The translations under genes were made by a program, and so were the position numbers. Positions 36,403 through 47,889 of a DNA stretch of 64,000 nt are shown here, one piece after another; position 1 is the stretch's first letter, and every line of letters starts with the position of its first letter. The notes under the pieces were generated by a model. That model ran no database searches, was not told the DNA's origin, and saw nothing but the letters and a program-made list of their open reading frames with translations. The stretch comes from Effrenium voratum (Eukaryota > Sar > Dinophyceae > Suessiales > Symbiodiniaceae), in NCBI GenBank assembly GCA_963377175.1, contig CAUJNA010003248.1, positions 575,326 to 639,325 on the forward strand, written 5' to 3'.

Positions 36403-38404
36403 ATACTTGCTTAGACTTGCACGGTCTTTTGATTGTTACACACATACAAAAAAAACATACATTAATTACACTGCATGACGCTGTTCGCAATAGCACATTA
36501 CATTATACATCGATTTCTGACGCTCATTGCACGAGATCAGTCATGGCCAAAACGTCAAAGCAGCCATCAAACAAAAGAACCCAACCAACAACAGTAAAAA
36601 CCGCCCACAAACAGCCAAAGCCGAAAAGGTGGCCCAAGAGCACAGAGTCTTTAGCAGACAAATCTGTCATCTGTCCCCCAAACATGTTTGAGGATTCAAC
36701 ACCAACGTCAGGCAAGACTTCATGTTGTCCAATGTGCACTCTATTTAAAACGATATCAGTTGGATCATTTGCATGTATGTGTGCTTTTGCAATGTGGTAT
36801 GTGATAGTCGTGGAGGGCCACGCCGCATATGGGGTACAATGCCCCGAAAACCAACCATGAAGCTTCATCATACCTTATCCTTTTTTGCCACCAAACAAAG
36901 AAGTAAAGGGCGCATTATTCTATTCAGTCAGCGCGTCAAACACTTGGGTTGCTTCATTCTATTGGATATCTGTTGGTTTCGTGTGTGGAAACATGGGTGG
37001 TGCTGCTTGTTGAATTTGTTTGGTTTTCTGCGGGTGGGGCGGTCGAGCTTCATTGTCAATCCATGACTGGTGCGCTCTGCAGTTCGTTTGTTGCATTGGT
37101 CTGCATGGAGCAAGAAGCACACGTGTGAGAAGTGCATCTGTGTGCTTGGAATATGAAGACTTTGGCGCCTTCAAAGTTGTGGCAGATGTTGACTTGGAGG
37201 CAGAGTTGAACAAGATGCGGAAGTTAGACCTTCATGACAAATGGGCAAACTTTGGGTTGCGGCCCAGAATTCCGTGACATGGTTCAGCTGATGGTGCGTG
37301 AGTGGGGCAGGATTTCAGCCAAGCCAACGCCATCCGACAATACCAGACACACGGGCAGTCAGTCCCCCAACAGCGAGTGAGACATTCAATGAGCGAATGG
37401 GCATCGCTCCAGCAGCATCAATCAAAATGTGAGCACTTTGATGCTGAAGACTGCCGAAGGGCTTCGTTTCGGCTTCTTTGCACTTTGTTGCTGTTGTGGC
37501 GGGCAAGGTGAATGAGGTTGATGTTGAAGTCTACGAAGAAGACAACCCGCAGTGCACGCGCGCATCTTCAGAGATGAGGAGCAGAAGAAGACCAAGAGTT
37601 CAGGCACACTACCACCTTGAGAGCATGAGACAACCGAGGAGGAGGACTTGTTCATCTATATGTATGTTTAACCTGGGCGACTGCGTTGGCAACTAAGCAC
37701 GGGCGTGAACATGCAGGACAACCGTCTCCGGCGACACCGACGTTGAGAGGAGGTGGTGGATTGTTTTGCAAAGTTCCTGAAGTTGTGTGACAATTACCTC
37801 CAGCATGGCAAAGCCCCAACAAGCAGAAGATCAATGCGATTACGGAGTTCAACAGCGACTACGTCATAGTGTGGCTTGATGAGGGGGGCATGAAAAAGAA
37901 CATGGAAGAGATGGCATCAAGCACTGTAACCTCGACATGTTCCACTGATGGTCAGTTCTCTTGCTAGTGTACGTCCCTTATGAGCACTTTTCACACGTCC
38001 GCGCGGCAGAGGGCGGATTTGCCGAGCAAAGGGGGAAATGGCTAAAATCAAGGCATGAGGGAGGGCCTTTGCCATGCCAATGATTGCACTGAATGTTTTG
38101 GGCATCTGCACCCACGCAGGTATCTTCATTGACGTCTTGGACTTCAAGACCGTACCCTGCCAGGTGTGGACTGGGTGGGCTGGGAGCGTGTTTGGTTCTT
38201 TTTGGTGCCTTGCGAGTGCGTGCGTTTGGGGGGCAGTGTGAGCGTTCTCCCTCTTAAAAGGCTTCGCCTTTTCCCGCAATGAATTCGGTGGCGGTGGATG
38301 TTGTGATGACCCCCCAAATTCACCCCCGGGAGATTTGAAGCATTAAAACACTAGGTATTCCATAAAGTTTTTCCTGGTTGTGTTCCTGACATTTGTCTCC
38401 CCAT
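36403..38404. other. no supported gene
   Basis: Several moderate ORFs lie on both strands (for example 36,543-36,860 plus, Lys/Pro-rich then hydrophobic; 37,917-38,279 minus) but none has a domain. The segment 38,115-38,200 resembles 2,180-2,260, suggesting a dispersed repeat. Confidence 0.35.
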
Positions 38405-38775
38405 TCTTCTTCTATGCCTCACGGTAGGCGTTGAGCAGTTTCAATACTCATCACCAAAACAAACAAACTCCTTCAAAAACTCATGATTTTGCAAGTCTCA
38501 CGTTTTGGCTTGAAATGCAAAAAATTCAACGATATCTTCTACTATCCGAGCAGCGTGTTCAATGTTTCTGCTTCCTGTAGTTTCGCTTTGCTGTGTTCGG
38601 AACAAGGGGGTGGTAGTAAAGGAAAAGGTGTCTTGCCAACACGTTTGTCCCCCGAAATTAACATTTCAGTATGAACATCTTTTGTTTTCATATCTAATGA
38701 GACTACATTAGAGCTGGGCGATCTTGCAACAGTTCCAAGCGACCCGCTGCCCGAAAATAGTTCTATTAAGTTCAT
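38405..38775 (-). pseudogene. second, decayed copy of the viral C5 methyltransferase
   Basis: Starts MNLIELFSGSGSLGTVA, close to the start of the gene at 4,133-4,747. It keeps LPPPCSEHSKAK (PC motif) and, in a shifted frame, IEHAARIVEDIVEFF and LQNHEFLKEF, aligning with IEYANSIVLKTIEII and LKNQEYMNEF. Stops and shifts interrupt it. The base composition has drifted toward the host, so it is older than the copy at 4 kb. Confidence 0.7.
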
Positions 38776-38811
38776 ATCATTTGAGTTATGTAGGTTTGAA
38801 AAAATAATTAT

Positions 38812-38935
38812 TGTGTACTTATCATCATCGCCCTTTACAACCTTATACTATTCCAACGTTTGCTCCTTTGGGCTTTTGATTTGTCCCTTATTCACCATGT
38901 CACGGTGTTTCGTTTCAGAACTACCAGTAGGTCAC
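38812..38935 (-). pseudogene. second, decayed copy of the viral coiled-coil gene (3' part)
   Basis: The minus strand reads PTGSSETKHRDMVNKGQIKS then PKEQTLE, stop, YKVVKGDDDKY, matching GRPSGSFQDKQKQYMDMLNK and its following residues at 4,772-5,104. It lies immediately upstream of the methyltransferase remnant, the same order as at 4-5 kb. Confidence 0.6.
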
Positions 38936-39479
38936 CGAGCTCTTCGGCACCCTCGGGGCCTGAGGCTTGTTTGGAACCGAGCACTCCGTCATTCTCGGGA
39001 CCGAGCTCTTCGGCATCTTGGAGAGCCCTTTGACGTTGGTAGCCTTAAGAGCGAGCCGCACGCTATCCTTGCGGGAGCGTTCCTTGGCGCAATCCTGCGG
39101 GATTACCTCATCTACCGGTGTCCTCGCGCTGAATTCCGATTACCAATTGCCTTTGTGGATGAGATAAAAGAGATTGTGCTCTGTAGCCAACACGATAATA
39201 ACTCGTTTCATAATCAAAAAAAATCGTTCAGGCTTTCTAACAATTTTGTCACGTTTCTAAAGAACATATGCCAACGAAAGCATTCACGCAGCTCAGGATT
39301 AAAAACCGTACCAACAGCAAAAGTAGTACGTAGAGCGCATTCCCATGATGGCTCTGGCTCTGGCTCTGGCTAAATCGTAACTTTTGAGTACAAAGTAGCA
39401 TGCGCGCGGTCACTCCGGCTCAAGAATCACAATTTCTAAGAACACACGTAGTACGCAAAGCGCCCTCTTCCAGAAGCGG
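38936..39479. other. no supported gene
   Basis: A plus-strand ORF (38,813-39,373) crosses the viral remnant antisense and is low-complexity at its start (RALRH repeats) and its end (Ser/Gly repeats), so it is not supported. Short direct repeats of CCGAGC(T/A)CTTCGGCA-type lie at 38,935-39,020. Confidence 0.35.
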
Positions 39480-39665
39480 CTGCCAACTTTGCCTGCCAAC
39501 TTTTCGAGTTACTACACCTGCCAACTTCTCATGCCAACTTTTCGAGACTTACTTCACCTGCCAACTTCTCGCGCCAACTTTTCGGGAATTACTTCACAGC
39601 CAACTTCTCATGCCAACTTTTCGAGAATTTCTCCACCTACCAAATTCTCACGCCAACTTCAAGTC
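39480..39665. repeat. roughly 40-bp minisatellite (CTGCCAACTT…CTTTTCGAG)
   Basis: About four to five units of CCAACTTCTCATGCCAACTT plus TTCGAGAATTACTTCACCTG-like sequence with indels. Confidence 0.75.
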
Positions 39666-39837
39666 GCGGCTCTTGAAGTCGAATTGTAGTACGCCCACTG
39701 CTCCGGCTGGCAACTCGCGACTTTTAAATGCATCCGTCGAATGCGGAGCGTACTCCTGGCTGCTCCGAACTCTTAAGTACGGACGTAGTGCGCGGAGCAC
39801 CTCCAGCTCTCAGCTCAGGCTGAGCATCTTGTGCGCA

Positions 39838-40140
39838 GACACAAGCGCCGAGCATCTCGCGGAGAGAAACTTGCACAGAGCAACGTGCGCACTTGCGCGC
39901 AGCAGCTTGCAGAGAGCAACTTGCGCGCAGCGGCCTTGAACAATGCAGCTGGCGCAGGCCGCTTGCGTGAGAAATTGCGCAGCGCAACTTGCGCAAAGCA
40001 CATTGCGCTGAGCAGACTTGTGCAGAGACAATTTGCGCAGAGCCAGTTGCACACAGTCACTCGCGAAAAGCACCTCGTGCGGAGCCAGGTTTCACAGAGC
40101 CAGGCTGCACTGAGCCATCTTGCGCAGAGCAAAGTTGTCC
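39838..40140. repeat. degenerate 14-bp minisatellite (TTGCGCAGAGCAAC)n
   Basis: The complement of the array at 2,521-2,700, here with more substitutions and indels over about 20 units. Confidence 0.7.
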
Positions 40141-41039
40141 GAGCCTGCTTTGCAGAAGCTGTGGCTGTCTAGCGTGGGCCATGCGCTTTCATGACAGAGC
40201 GTTTTCTTTGTTTGTCAGGCTTAGGAAGGAGCTCGTTGCTGTTGGCTTGTTTTTGTTTGTTTGGTGGGCAGAGCCGTCCTTGAGGGTGAAGTCAAGTTGA
40301 CCTGCAGTGTTTGCAAAAAGTGTTTCACACATTGCCGCACGCAGCGCTCAAGCAAGACTTAGACTTTTGAGCAACAGCCTGCGCACCCGGCAGTTATTCC
40401 GATTGCTAGCATCTCGCCTTTATGAAGTATTGTGCGCACGCTTGAGTTGCGGATCTGCATGAGTTGAGACTCGGTTCACCTTTGCATTCTCGGCAGCAAT
40501 TGTTTCAGAGTCCTGAGTCTCACATGTAGCACTAGAGCAAGACTAGCGAGCAGCTGCCGTCATTTTGTACAATTCATCAGATCGAAGCCACCGCATCGAG
40601 TGTGCTGAGCATTGCTACAGCGTACGAGTTTGCTTGGCGTGGCACACGGTGGTGGTGCGCACGGTTACTCCGGAGGTTGCTAAGCAGACTGCCGCGTCCC
40701 TGCGGCAGCTTGCTGACACTTTGAGCCTGCAGCAGCGTCGAGACTAGTTGTGGCTCAGGATGCTGCAGGAACTGAGTCGCAGCAGCAGTTGCAGAAGCTG
40801 CTAGATAATCTGCATTCTCCAGCAGCTGCAGACTGGCCTTAGCCAAGGTTGTCGAATTTGCTTTATGTTCGTTCCCGTGCATTGGAAGCGGAGGTTCGCT
40901 ACGAGTGGCCTAGCCAACATTACCTGGTCGTGCGTTCGCTCGCTAACCCACATAACTCCACATGTACATGGCTGAAGCACGACAACATGAAACATGTGAA
41001 GCCACGCGCGTTTCCTGCGCTTCCACATCTTGGTTCTGT
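40141..41039. other. no supported gene
   Basis: Overlapping ORFs on both strands without recognisable domains; part of 40,560-40,900 is CAG/CTG-rich. Confidence 0.3.
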
Positions 41040-41300
41040 CTGGGTTTGCTTGCTTCTCGGACAAGTGCTGCAGCAGTGCCTCCAGCAGCTCTGCCTCGGA
41101 CAGGTTGCGCCCAGCCTCACGCTGCTTCACGCCCGCAGTGCCGGAGGGGGTCTGCTTGCCAGCTCCCCGCGCTGCGTAGCCTTCCTGCACGGCAAGGTTT
41201 TTCCGCGCGGCTGGCTGCGCAAGGAGCTTGGCAAGCAGGCCGCCGTGCAGCTGCGGCAGCTGCAAAGACGTGAAGCCGGACGCAGCCTGTCCAAGGCAGA
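41040..41300. repeat. inverted duplication of a short coding-like segment
   Basis: 41,060-41,135 read on the minus strand gives KQREAGRNLSEAELLEALLQ; 41,240-41,325 read on the plus strand gives LQRREAGRSLSKAELMEAL. The two arms are therefore head-to-head copies of one segment with about 100 bp between them. Which arm is the original is unclear. Confidence 0.65.
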
Positions 41301-41377
41301 GCTGATGGAGGCTTTGTCGCGCTGCGCAGGTTTTTCCCGAAAGCAGAAGGGTTCTTCCGTGCGGAGCCCTTGGGCCA

Positions 41378-41435
41378 AATGCACAGAGCCAAGTTGCACA
41401 GAGCCAGTTGCACAGAGCCAGCCCGCACAGAACCA
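41378..41435. repeat. short 14-bp minisatellite, third locus
   Basis: Four units of GCACAGAGCCAAGTT type, the same family as 2,521-2,700 and 39,838-40,140. Confidence 0.7.
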
Positions 41436-41779
41436 ATAGGCGCCATTGCGCCTCCACAGCACCATTGCGGCTGGGCGCTTGTCCGGACCCTTTTCTTGAA
41501 CGATTTCGGGCTCAGCCACAAAAGCTCTCTGGCGAGTTTTTGAGCTTGCCCCACCTCCGCCGCCCTCACCCATACCCATACCCGGCGCCAAGCTCTCCTT
41601 CTCTCCTTGCCCTTCTTGCGCACCTCTTTGGCTCATCCAGATTGAGCAGGACAGGGTGTAGACTCTTGACAACTTCCAGCTTGAAGTCTTCTGGCCATGC
41701 TGCCCACGACCGAGATACCTTCAGTCTTCATCCAAGTCGAGCTCACCATGTCCTTCTCGCGCTCTTTCTCCACCCTCCC

Positions 41780-42016
41780 TCAAGAAACTTTAAAGGACGC
41801 AGCTCGCATCTCCAGGTCCGTACAGATCTCATCGATGGCAGACCTTTTGTTGAGGGCCGGCGGGCGCTCCTTGAAACAGCCTGCGCCAGCAGCTAGCTTT
41901 CTCACCGTATGGCAAGGAGCGCCTCCCAGCACCAAATCCACATTGCCTTGCTCATCTTGAAGAAGATCTTGCTGCGAAAAGTTTTTCGCCAGAACCCCGC
42001 AAGCCGGACCAACCAC
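41780..42016 (-). pseudogene. fragment with a methyltransferase-like PC motif, weak
   Basis: On the minus strand FSQQDLLQDEQGNVDLVLGG is followed by APCHTVRKL, resembling the loop around the PC motif of C5 methyltransferase-like proteins carried by dinoflagellate retroelements as I recall them. No further motif is visible and the flanks are broken. Chance resemblance is possible. Confidence 0.25.
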
Positions 42017-42448
42017 CTGTTAACGGCGTCATCCACTCCATCACGCCCTGAGGAACCTTGCTCGTCAAGCCCCCTGGTTGAAAAACCCGAAGAATCCTGT
42101 ACACCATGTGTCCACCTTTGACTGGGCAACCAACTCCATCTCAAGGCCCGAAGTCTCAACCCCGCCCCCTCCGACAGGGTTGTGGGGAAGAGCAATGATG
42201 ACGAGCTGAGATCTCTCAAAGTCCACCTTCACCAGACCAGCAAATCGCCTCCGCCGGCACATCATGCTGCCGAGGCTGCCCGACACGGTTCGCTTCAAGT
42301 TGTTGAAAAGAGGCTAGAGTCAGGATGGTACAAGGTTGTTAAGTTCCTAAGCCCAGGAGTGGCTTGTCCTCGCCCTTCACAGGCGGCTTCAGGCCATTGA
42401 ATGTTGGTCATAGCCTTTGTTGGTTAAGGCGCGCCCGCTTGGGATAAC

Positions 42449-43920
42449 TCATAGTCCTCCCCTAATTTCCATTGTGTGTGTTCGCTGGAAATGGGTACCT
42501 TGATGGAAGTCTGCGACTTGATTGGTAACATCACCATCGTCGTACTCAACCCAATCCCGGAAAACCACGCTCTTTGTCTTCATCCCCCCTTTCTTGGGGT
42601 GATACAGTTTGGCTCTCGGGGTAGCGGGAGCGCATTCGGTCTCGGCGTCGTTGCTGTTCGCAATTTCCTCTTCGCTGGGGGTTGACTCTGCTTCACTCTC
42701 AGAATCCTCCCACAAGGAACCCGTGGATATCACCGGGGCAGCCTTCGCCTTCTTTTTCTTTTTCTTCTTCTCGGATCCCGTTTCACTCTCTGTGTCAGAA
42801 CCCTTCTCCGCCGGTGCCGAGCTCTTCGGATGCTTGAACTTATAGTCCTTCCCTTTCTTGCACGTCCCTTTCTTCCAGAATGAACAAACTCCATCGTTCT
42901 TGGGACGCTCCCCGGCTGGGGAGTTGCTACGCTTGGGACCTTCTTCCATTCCGCAGTGTAAGCATTCTTTTTATGCCTGCATTTGCAATCGGAGCCCTTC
43001 GTGCGCTTCCCACGAAAGAAATGAAACTGGCATGGAACATTCTTGAAACCACCAGGGGAAGGATCTCGAATTTTGGAAGGTGACCTCCCCCGTGGCTTAA
43101 CCTTCTCCTTAGGCTTCTTCTTGTCAGGAAGAACGGGTGCCAAATTTTGGGCATCCTTCGCCTCCGACTTCGCCTTCGGTTTGGGCTTCGCCTTTTCTTT
43201 GGGAGAGGGTGTGATCCTTGAGCGACTTCTCCTTGTTTTCCCAATTCTTCTCTTCCCTGGTTGCTTTCACTCGCCGATCAATCATGTTGAGCAAGTACTT
43301 ATGCGTTTTCGCGGGATCACTACGCCTCGTGTGTTCGTACAGTTTCAAGTCCAATTCCAACTCCTTTGAATTTCCTTTCAGCTTTCGATACAGCGTGTCT
43401 CTCAACTCTTCCTCTTGCGGAACAGACTCAGGTTTGACTCCAGCGATAATCTCAAGCCATCGCTGCTTGAAATCTCCCATCTTCTTGCCGCCAGGATAGG
43501 TCACAACTTGTACAAGTGTTCCACTCCGAAAACAAGATCGAGTGTGTCGTACGTATGAAATATGAATATCATTTGTCTTCCTTTAATGCCCTTTCCGACC
43601 TTGATCAGCTTGGCAATTAGCTGCTGAACCTCAATGGCGACTCACTCGCCTGATCTTTAGCGGACTTAATCATTCTGTCCATGCTTATCACCAACTTGCT
43701 GCCAACACCAGCGAAGCTTCAACCGCCGCTATCGGAAAGTGCTTCGACCGTGGCTTTCGTGCTAAATGCCTCAGCAAGCCACGCCGACCAAGCTTCGGTG
43801 TCAGGATCACCACAACTTGAGAACGTTCGACAACAGCTTGCGTTTCCACACGTCCAATTGATCGATCTTTGGCCACGACGGGATACTGATCGTCTCTGCC
43901 TCTTCTCTCGAAACCTTAGT
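42449..43920 (-). pseudogene. decayed gag of the second copia-type element
   Basis: Reads in pieces: SREEAETISIPSWPKIDQLD (large element: SRKEAERVSIRAWPKIHQLD), then LVFGVEHLYKL, then LRDTLYRKLKGNSKELELDL (large element: LRDILYRKIKGSKKMEFGLN). Finger 1 is CQFHFFRGKRTKGSDCKCRH, with a Cys lost; finger 2 is CSFWKKGTCKKGKDYKFKH, with Cys replaced by Tyr. Then FRDWVEYDDGDVTNQVADFH aligns with the large element's WFKEVLDVDENGEITYLEDE. The finger losses show it is not functional. Confidence 0.75.
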
Positions 43921-44086
43921 CTCAGCCTAGGAGATCCACTCCTTCACCTTGGTGCAGCCCCTGCATTGGGCGTGGCCACATGAGTCACAATCAAAACCCG
44001 GTATTGAGTTGGTCGACCCAGATCCACGTAAAGAATTAAGAAGGCGGCCGCAGATATTTCTGGCTGGGACTGCCCCTTACTAATCT

Positions 44087-45131
44087 TCATCTATTTGGGT
44101 TTTGATTGTGGCTCACCTCACCAAACTTTGGCAATGCAACGAATTGGTCATTGACTAGCTCATCATACCGATCGGTCAACTTGTCAAGCTCTTCCTGTAC
44201 CTCATTCCTGTGGTTTCTGAGCCTATCGCAAGTGCTCCGCAATGCCTCCCTCGCTTCGTCCTCCGCTTTTCTGTCGCCGTCCCTCGCAGCCAGATTCTCG
44301 GACTTAGACTCATATTGTTTCTGAAGGGCGCTGTACTGAGTCTGGGCCATACTCTCGACCCATTTCATGTTTTTCTTCACCAGTTCAGCTTGTTCCTCAG
44401 ACCGGCACGCTGTGACTCTCCTTTCTGGCTTCAGACAACTCATTCTTCAGATTGGAAGCCGCCATCTCCTCTCGGTTCAAATGATCCCTCAACCGATCAA
44501 CTTCCAGCTTGGCTCGGCTTTCCACGTCACTGAGTTGTGTCCTTGCCTTTTCAGCAGATCGGAACCATTCTTCCCTCGATTCACTTCCGGACAAGTGTTG
44601 AATCTGATCCCTCAAGGTTTCGATCTGTCCATCCTTGTTGGTAACAATTTGGTTATGGTACATCCCTGCACCCCTGAACTTGGCCTGCATGGTCGATTCC
44701 TCTTGCCTCATTGTCTCTCGAAGACGTTCATTCTCATGATTCAGCTTTGCCCGTAATTCGGTGCCAGAGCTTATCATGAACTGATATTCATTTGTGGCCT
44801 CGATTGCTTTCCGCAACGAAGGTGACATCTCGCTGTTCTCAGCTCGCATCATCCGATTTTCACTGTTGAAGTCATGAGCAACTGTTTCAACTTCACTCAG
44901 TCTGTTTGACTTGATGTCCAACTCATCCATCGCCAAGTTGTATTCATCCCTCATTCTACCATGAACGTGAGCAACTTGCGATTCAAGGGCATGGTTCATT
45001 CTCACAAGCCCCAGAAGCCTCTGCAGGCTTCCCGCCTCATCGGATTCTGGTCTGTCTACGGCTGACCGCAACAATGCACATTCCTTCTTCAATGCATTGC
45101 TCTCATCAAGCTGTTCTGCAGCCTCACTCAT
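44087..45131 (-). pseudogene. coiled-coil ORF of the second copia-type element, one frameshift
   Basis: The ATG at 45,131 gives 244 residues of nearly pure coiled coil (ESQVAHVHGRMRDEYNLAMD; KLEVDRLRDHLNREEMAASN), and after a +1 shift near 44,420 the coil continues (EQAELVKKNMKWVESMAQTQ…EELDKLTDRYDEL) to 44,087. Total about 345 residues. It has the place and character of ORF1 of the large element, although direct sequence identity is low. Confidence 0.65.
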
Positions 45132-45478
45132 CTGTGCTTCCGCTTTCCTTTAGGCTTTCCGCAATTCATCATCGAGTTGTTGGTCCGCATTTCTGAAATC
45201 ACTTGGGAACCCCTTGGAAGGGATGACTTTTGTCCCTTACGGAGTCGTCCTCATCTGAAGGTGACGGTGCTCTCGACCGGGAGGAAGCCCTTGCTCCCGT
45301 GGTCTGCTGATTCCGGTGTTCCCTGAGATGAAATTCCGCCAGCAGGCGCCGCGAATGTAATCGAAGATCTACCATCGGACATCGTCACGCAAGTGTTGCA
45401 CCACTTGGCAATGTGAGTAAATACATCGATCGATTCAATATGAAGCGGGGTTCACGACCTCTCGCTTCGAATCAATCT

Positions 45479-45767
45479 TGTCTCACAGCACGTGGGACAA
45501 GCCCTACGGCTGACAACCTGTGAAACCGAGGGGTTTCTTTGGTTCCCCGACAACACTGGTTGTGTTGGCCCTCGGGAAGGGTGCGATAGTTCGAATATCC
45601 TCCAACCGGCGCCCTGCCCGCAAGCTCGATCTCTTTGTCTTTGCAGTAACTGTCCACAACGTAGTGAAAAGATACATGCGTTGCTTGAGCCAAATGGCAA
45701 TGATGGTTGTGTGTGTGTTGCTCATTTTATTTTATGCTGATGATCCCCGTTCTATTCACACAAAACA
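45479..45767 (-). repeat. candidate 5' LTR of the second element
   Basis: The plus strand begins TGTCTCACAGCACGTGGGAC and ends CACAAAACA, with TG…CA ends like the large element's LTR (TGTCAAGAG…CGTGGGAC). It contains the same 18-base sense block ATTGCCATTTGGCTCAAG at about the same place. No second copy is present in the window, so the borders are inferred. Confidence 0.4.
45684..45698 (-). promoter_or_regulatory. spliced-leader-like sequence in the second LTR
   Basis: GCCATTTGGCTCAAG on the sense strand, identical to the two copies in the large element though the rest of the two LTRs has diverged. Confidence 0.6.
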
Positions 45768-45946
45768 TGGTCTCTGAAGGCCTCCATGTGTAAACTGCGT
45801 GTTTCATGCGGGCGCAAAAATTCACAAAAGTAAAGAGAGACAAATAGAGACACGTTAGGAAGTGCTCATGGGGCCGCCGCATTTGGGCAATTTGCTCCGC
45901 ACATTCGAGGCGAGCGCCCTCCTCATCGAGAAGACAGCAAAGACTG

Positions 45947-46021
45947 CATGTGTGTGTGTGTGTGTATGCCGGCAGGTGCGCATGTCCATAATATGCACTT
46001 CTCTCTCTCTCTCTCTCTCTC

Positions 46022-46119
<98 letters not shown>

Positions 46120-46177
46120 GGTGGGTGGGTGGGTGGGTGGGTGGGTGTGTGTGGGTGTGTGTGGGTGTGTGTGTCCG

Positions 46178-46221
<44 letters not shown>

Positions 46222-46465
46222 TGGGGGTGTGGGTGTGGGTGTGGGTGTGGGTGTGGGTGTGTGTGTGCGTGTGCGAATGCGAGTGCGAGTGCGGGTGCGG
46301 GTGCGGGTGCGGGTGCGGGTGCCGGTGCGGGTGCGGGCGCGTGTGCGTGTGCGTGCGCGCGTGTGCGCGCGTTCGCGCGTGCGCGGGCGCGCGGCTTTCG
46401 AGCGTGCGCGTGCGGGTGTGGGTGTGGGTGTGGGTGTGGGTGGGTGTGTGTGTGTGTGACCCCCG
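45947..46465. repeat. GT-rich compound microsatellite 1
   Basis: Successive blocks of (TG)n, (TC)n, (GCGT)n, (TTGC)n, (GGGT)n, (GGGTGT)n and (GGTGCG)n on the plus strand. The GGGTGT blocks have strong G-quadruplex potential. Long ORFs over it on both strands are artefacts of the repeat. Confidence 0.95.
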
Positions 46466-47040
46466 GTGAGCTTGAGCTCAGCGACCCGCTGCCCGCGCCA
46501 AAGGATTCGAGGGACCCTAGGGAGGCGAAGGCGCCCGAACACGAAGCTTGCACGGTTGCAAGCATTTACACCGTTTCTGTTGTCCGATCTTTGCATCCTG
46601 GGAAGGCTTTGATGCACGTTGTGTGTGTTTCATGACTAAGGGCAAGTGACCAATAAATCCCGGAGTCGAGCCGGTTGGGAATTCTTGCGAAAGCAAACCG
46701 CCGGCCAGCGGCTTGTCTTTCAGCAATAAGGTTGACAAGATCGGCAAAGGTGGCTCCTGATGAGGGTCGATCTTGCTCAAACTTATTGCTGCAAGCATTC
46801 TCCCGAAACTCCAGACACCCTTGACAATTTGAAGAACGTAGCCTTGCCATTGCAAGAGTACATTTTCATGCTCAATCCGTTGACGTACTTGGCAGACAGT
46901 TTGGATTGCTATCCCAGCAGTCGTTGTTAACGCCAACGATGGCTTTTTTCCTTACCCTCTGGTAATCAAATTGAGCAAGGCGCAAGCCTGAAGCGAGTAG
47001 CAGCAAATAAGTATCAAACAGAGGGGGGACTACACAAGTG
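46463..47040. repeat. direct repeat block, copy A
   Basis: About 578 bp, roughly 96-97% identical by eye to 51,473-52,052. It starts at CCCCGG(T/C)GAGCTTGAGC and ends GGGGGGACTACACAAGTG. Microsatellite 1 lies directly before it. Confidence 0.9.
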
Positions 47041-47889
47041 ATTTTCCAGACGGTGTGTCTCGTTCAACGGACCACCTGCGGTCGGGCAGCCTACTACGTA
47101 TGTTCGAAGCAGCTCTGCGGAGATGGCAGTGTGTATGCCGCGCCGTCGGCGCCTGATGCTGCATAGCGTTGCTACGCACTTTCACGATGTTCAGGGCATA
47201 AGCCCCACCAACTTCGTATAGGCTGACATCCCCTTTGATGCCATTGGACATGTGCCTGACACGCGCGCACACGTCTTGTGATGCTCACCACACTTGAAAC
47301 GCAGGATGCACGCGATGCTCATCGCCATTGACGTTTTCCCCCGCCCCCCTTTGACAGATGCTATTTTCTGCACCGTTTGCTTCCATGAAGTGGCCTTTCA
47401 TTTCCCAAATGCCATTGAAACGCAGGCGTTTTCCGCTTGAAGTTCGGAACTGTACAGTGAGTGCAATGGCGGTGGGGAGCCGATCGGAGAAGTGGGACAG
47501 TGACAACTGGCAGTCTAAACCCGACAGTTGGAACTCAACTGATTGGAAGTCGGACTCATGGCAATCGGATAAGTGGTGGAACGGTTCTCAAGAAAAGCCA
47601 CACTTCCGGACGAGTGCAAGCACTCAATGCCCGCCAATTAACTTACCGTCCCATTTTGTACCCAGCGAGGATTTTTAAGCACAGGTGCTCAGTTGTTGTC
47701 AAGGCACCAGTTGTGTGGGCACAAGGGTTGCTGCACTTGCGTCTTCTCTTTTTCAACCAGGGGAGTCAGTCCGTTGATGTACGCCATGGTTTCAATCCCC
47801 CAATGCTGTTTACATCAAACTTCAGGTTGATTGGCGCCTTTTTAAGACTGTCACATGACCGGCAGCCATCCCCACTGCTAAGCATTGGG
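47041..47889 (+). other. region upstream of the GIY-YIG-like frame; one odd Trp/Ser-rich ORF
   Basis: A plus-strand ORF at 47,358-47,678 has a repetitive stretch of W-x(4-6)-S-D units (WDSDNWQSKPDSWNSTDWKS). It may be the N-terminus of the decayed retroelement, but no domain is known. The rest shows nothing definite apart from CGHKGCCTC in one frame near 47,715. Confidence 0.3.

Larger units (their letters stand above)
42449..45767 (-). mobile_element. 5' remnant of a second copia-type element related to the 18-kb one
   Basis: On the minus strand: a possible LTR, a coiled-coil ORF, then gag with CCCH fingers, in the same order as the 18-kb element. The similarity ends near 42,449 just after the gag region that aligns with the acidic stretch of the large element; protease, integrase and RT are missing. 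Stops and shifts abound. It is an old, truncated relative. Confidence 0.7.

Noticed and set aside
45727..46635. Long Thr/His/Arg- or Cys/Val-rich ORFs on both strands over the first GT microsatellite
   Set aside because: They are open in several frames only because the repeat lacks stop codons; composition is pure repeat.
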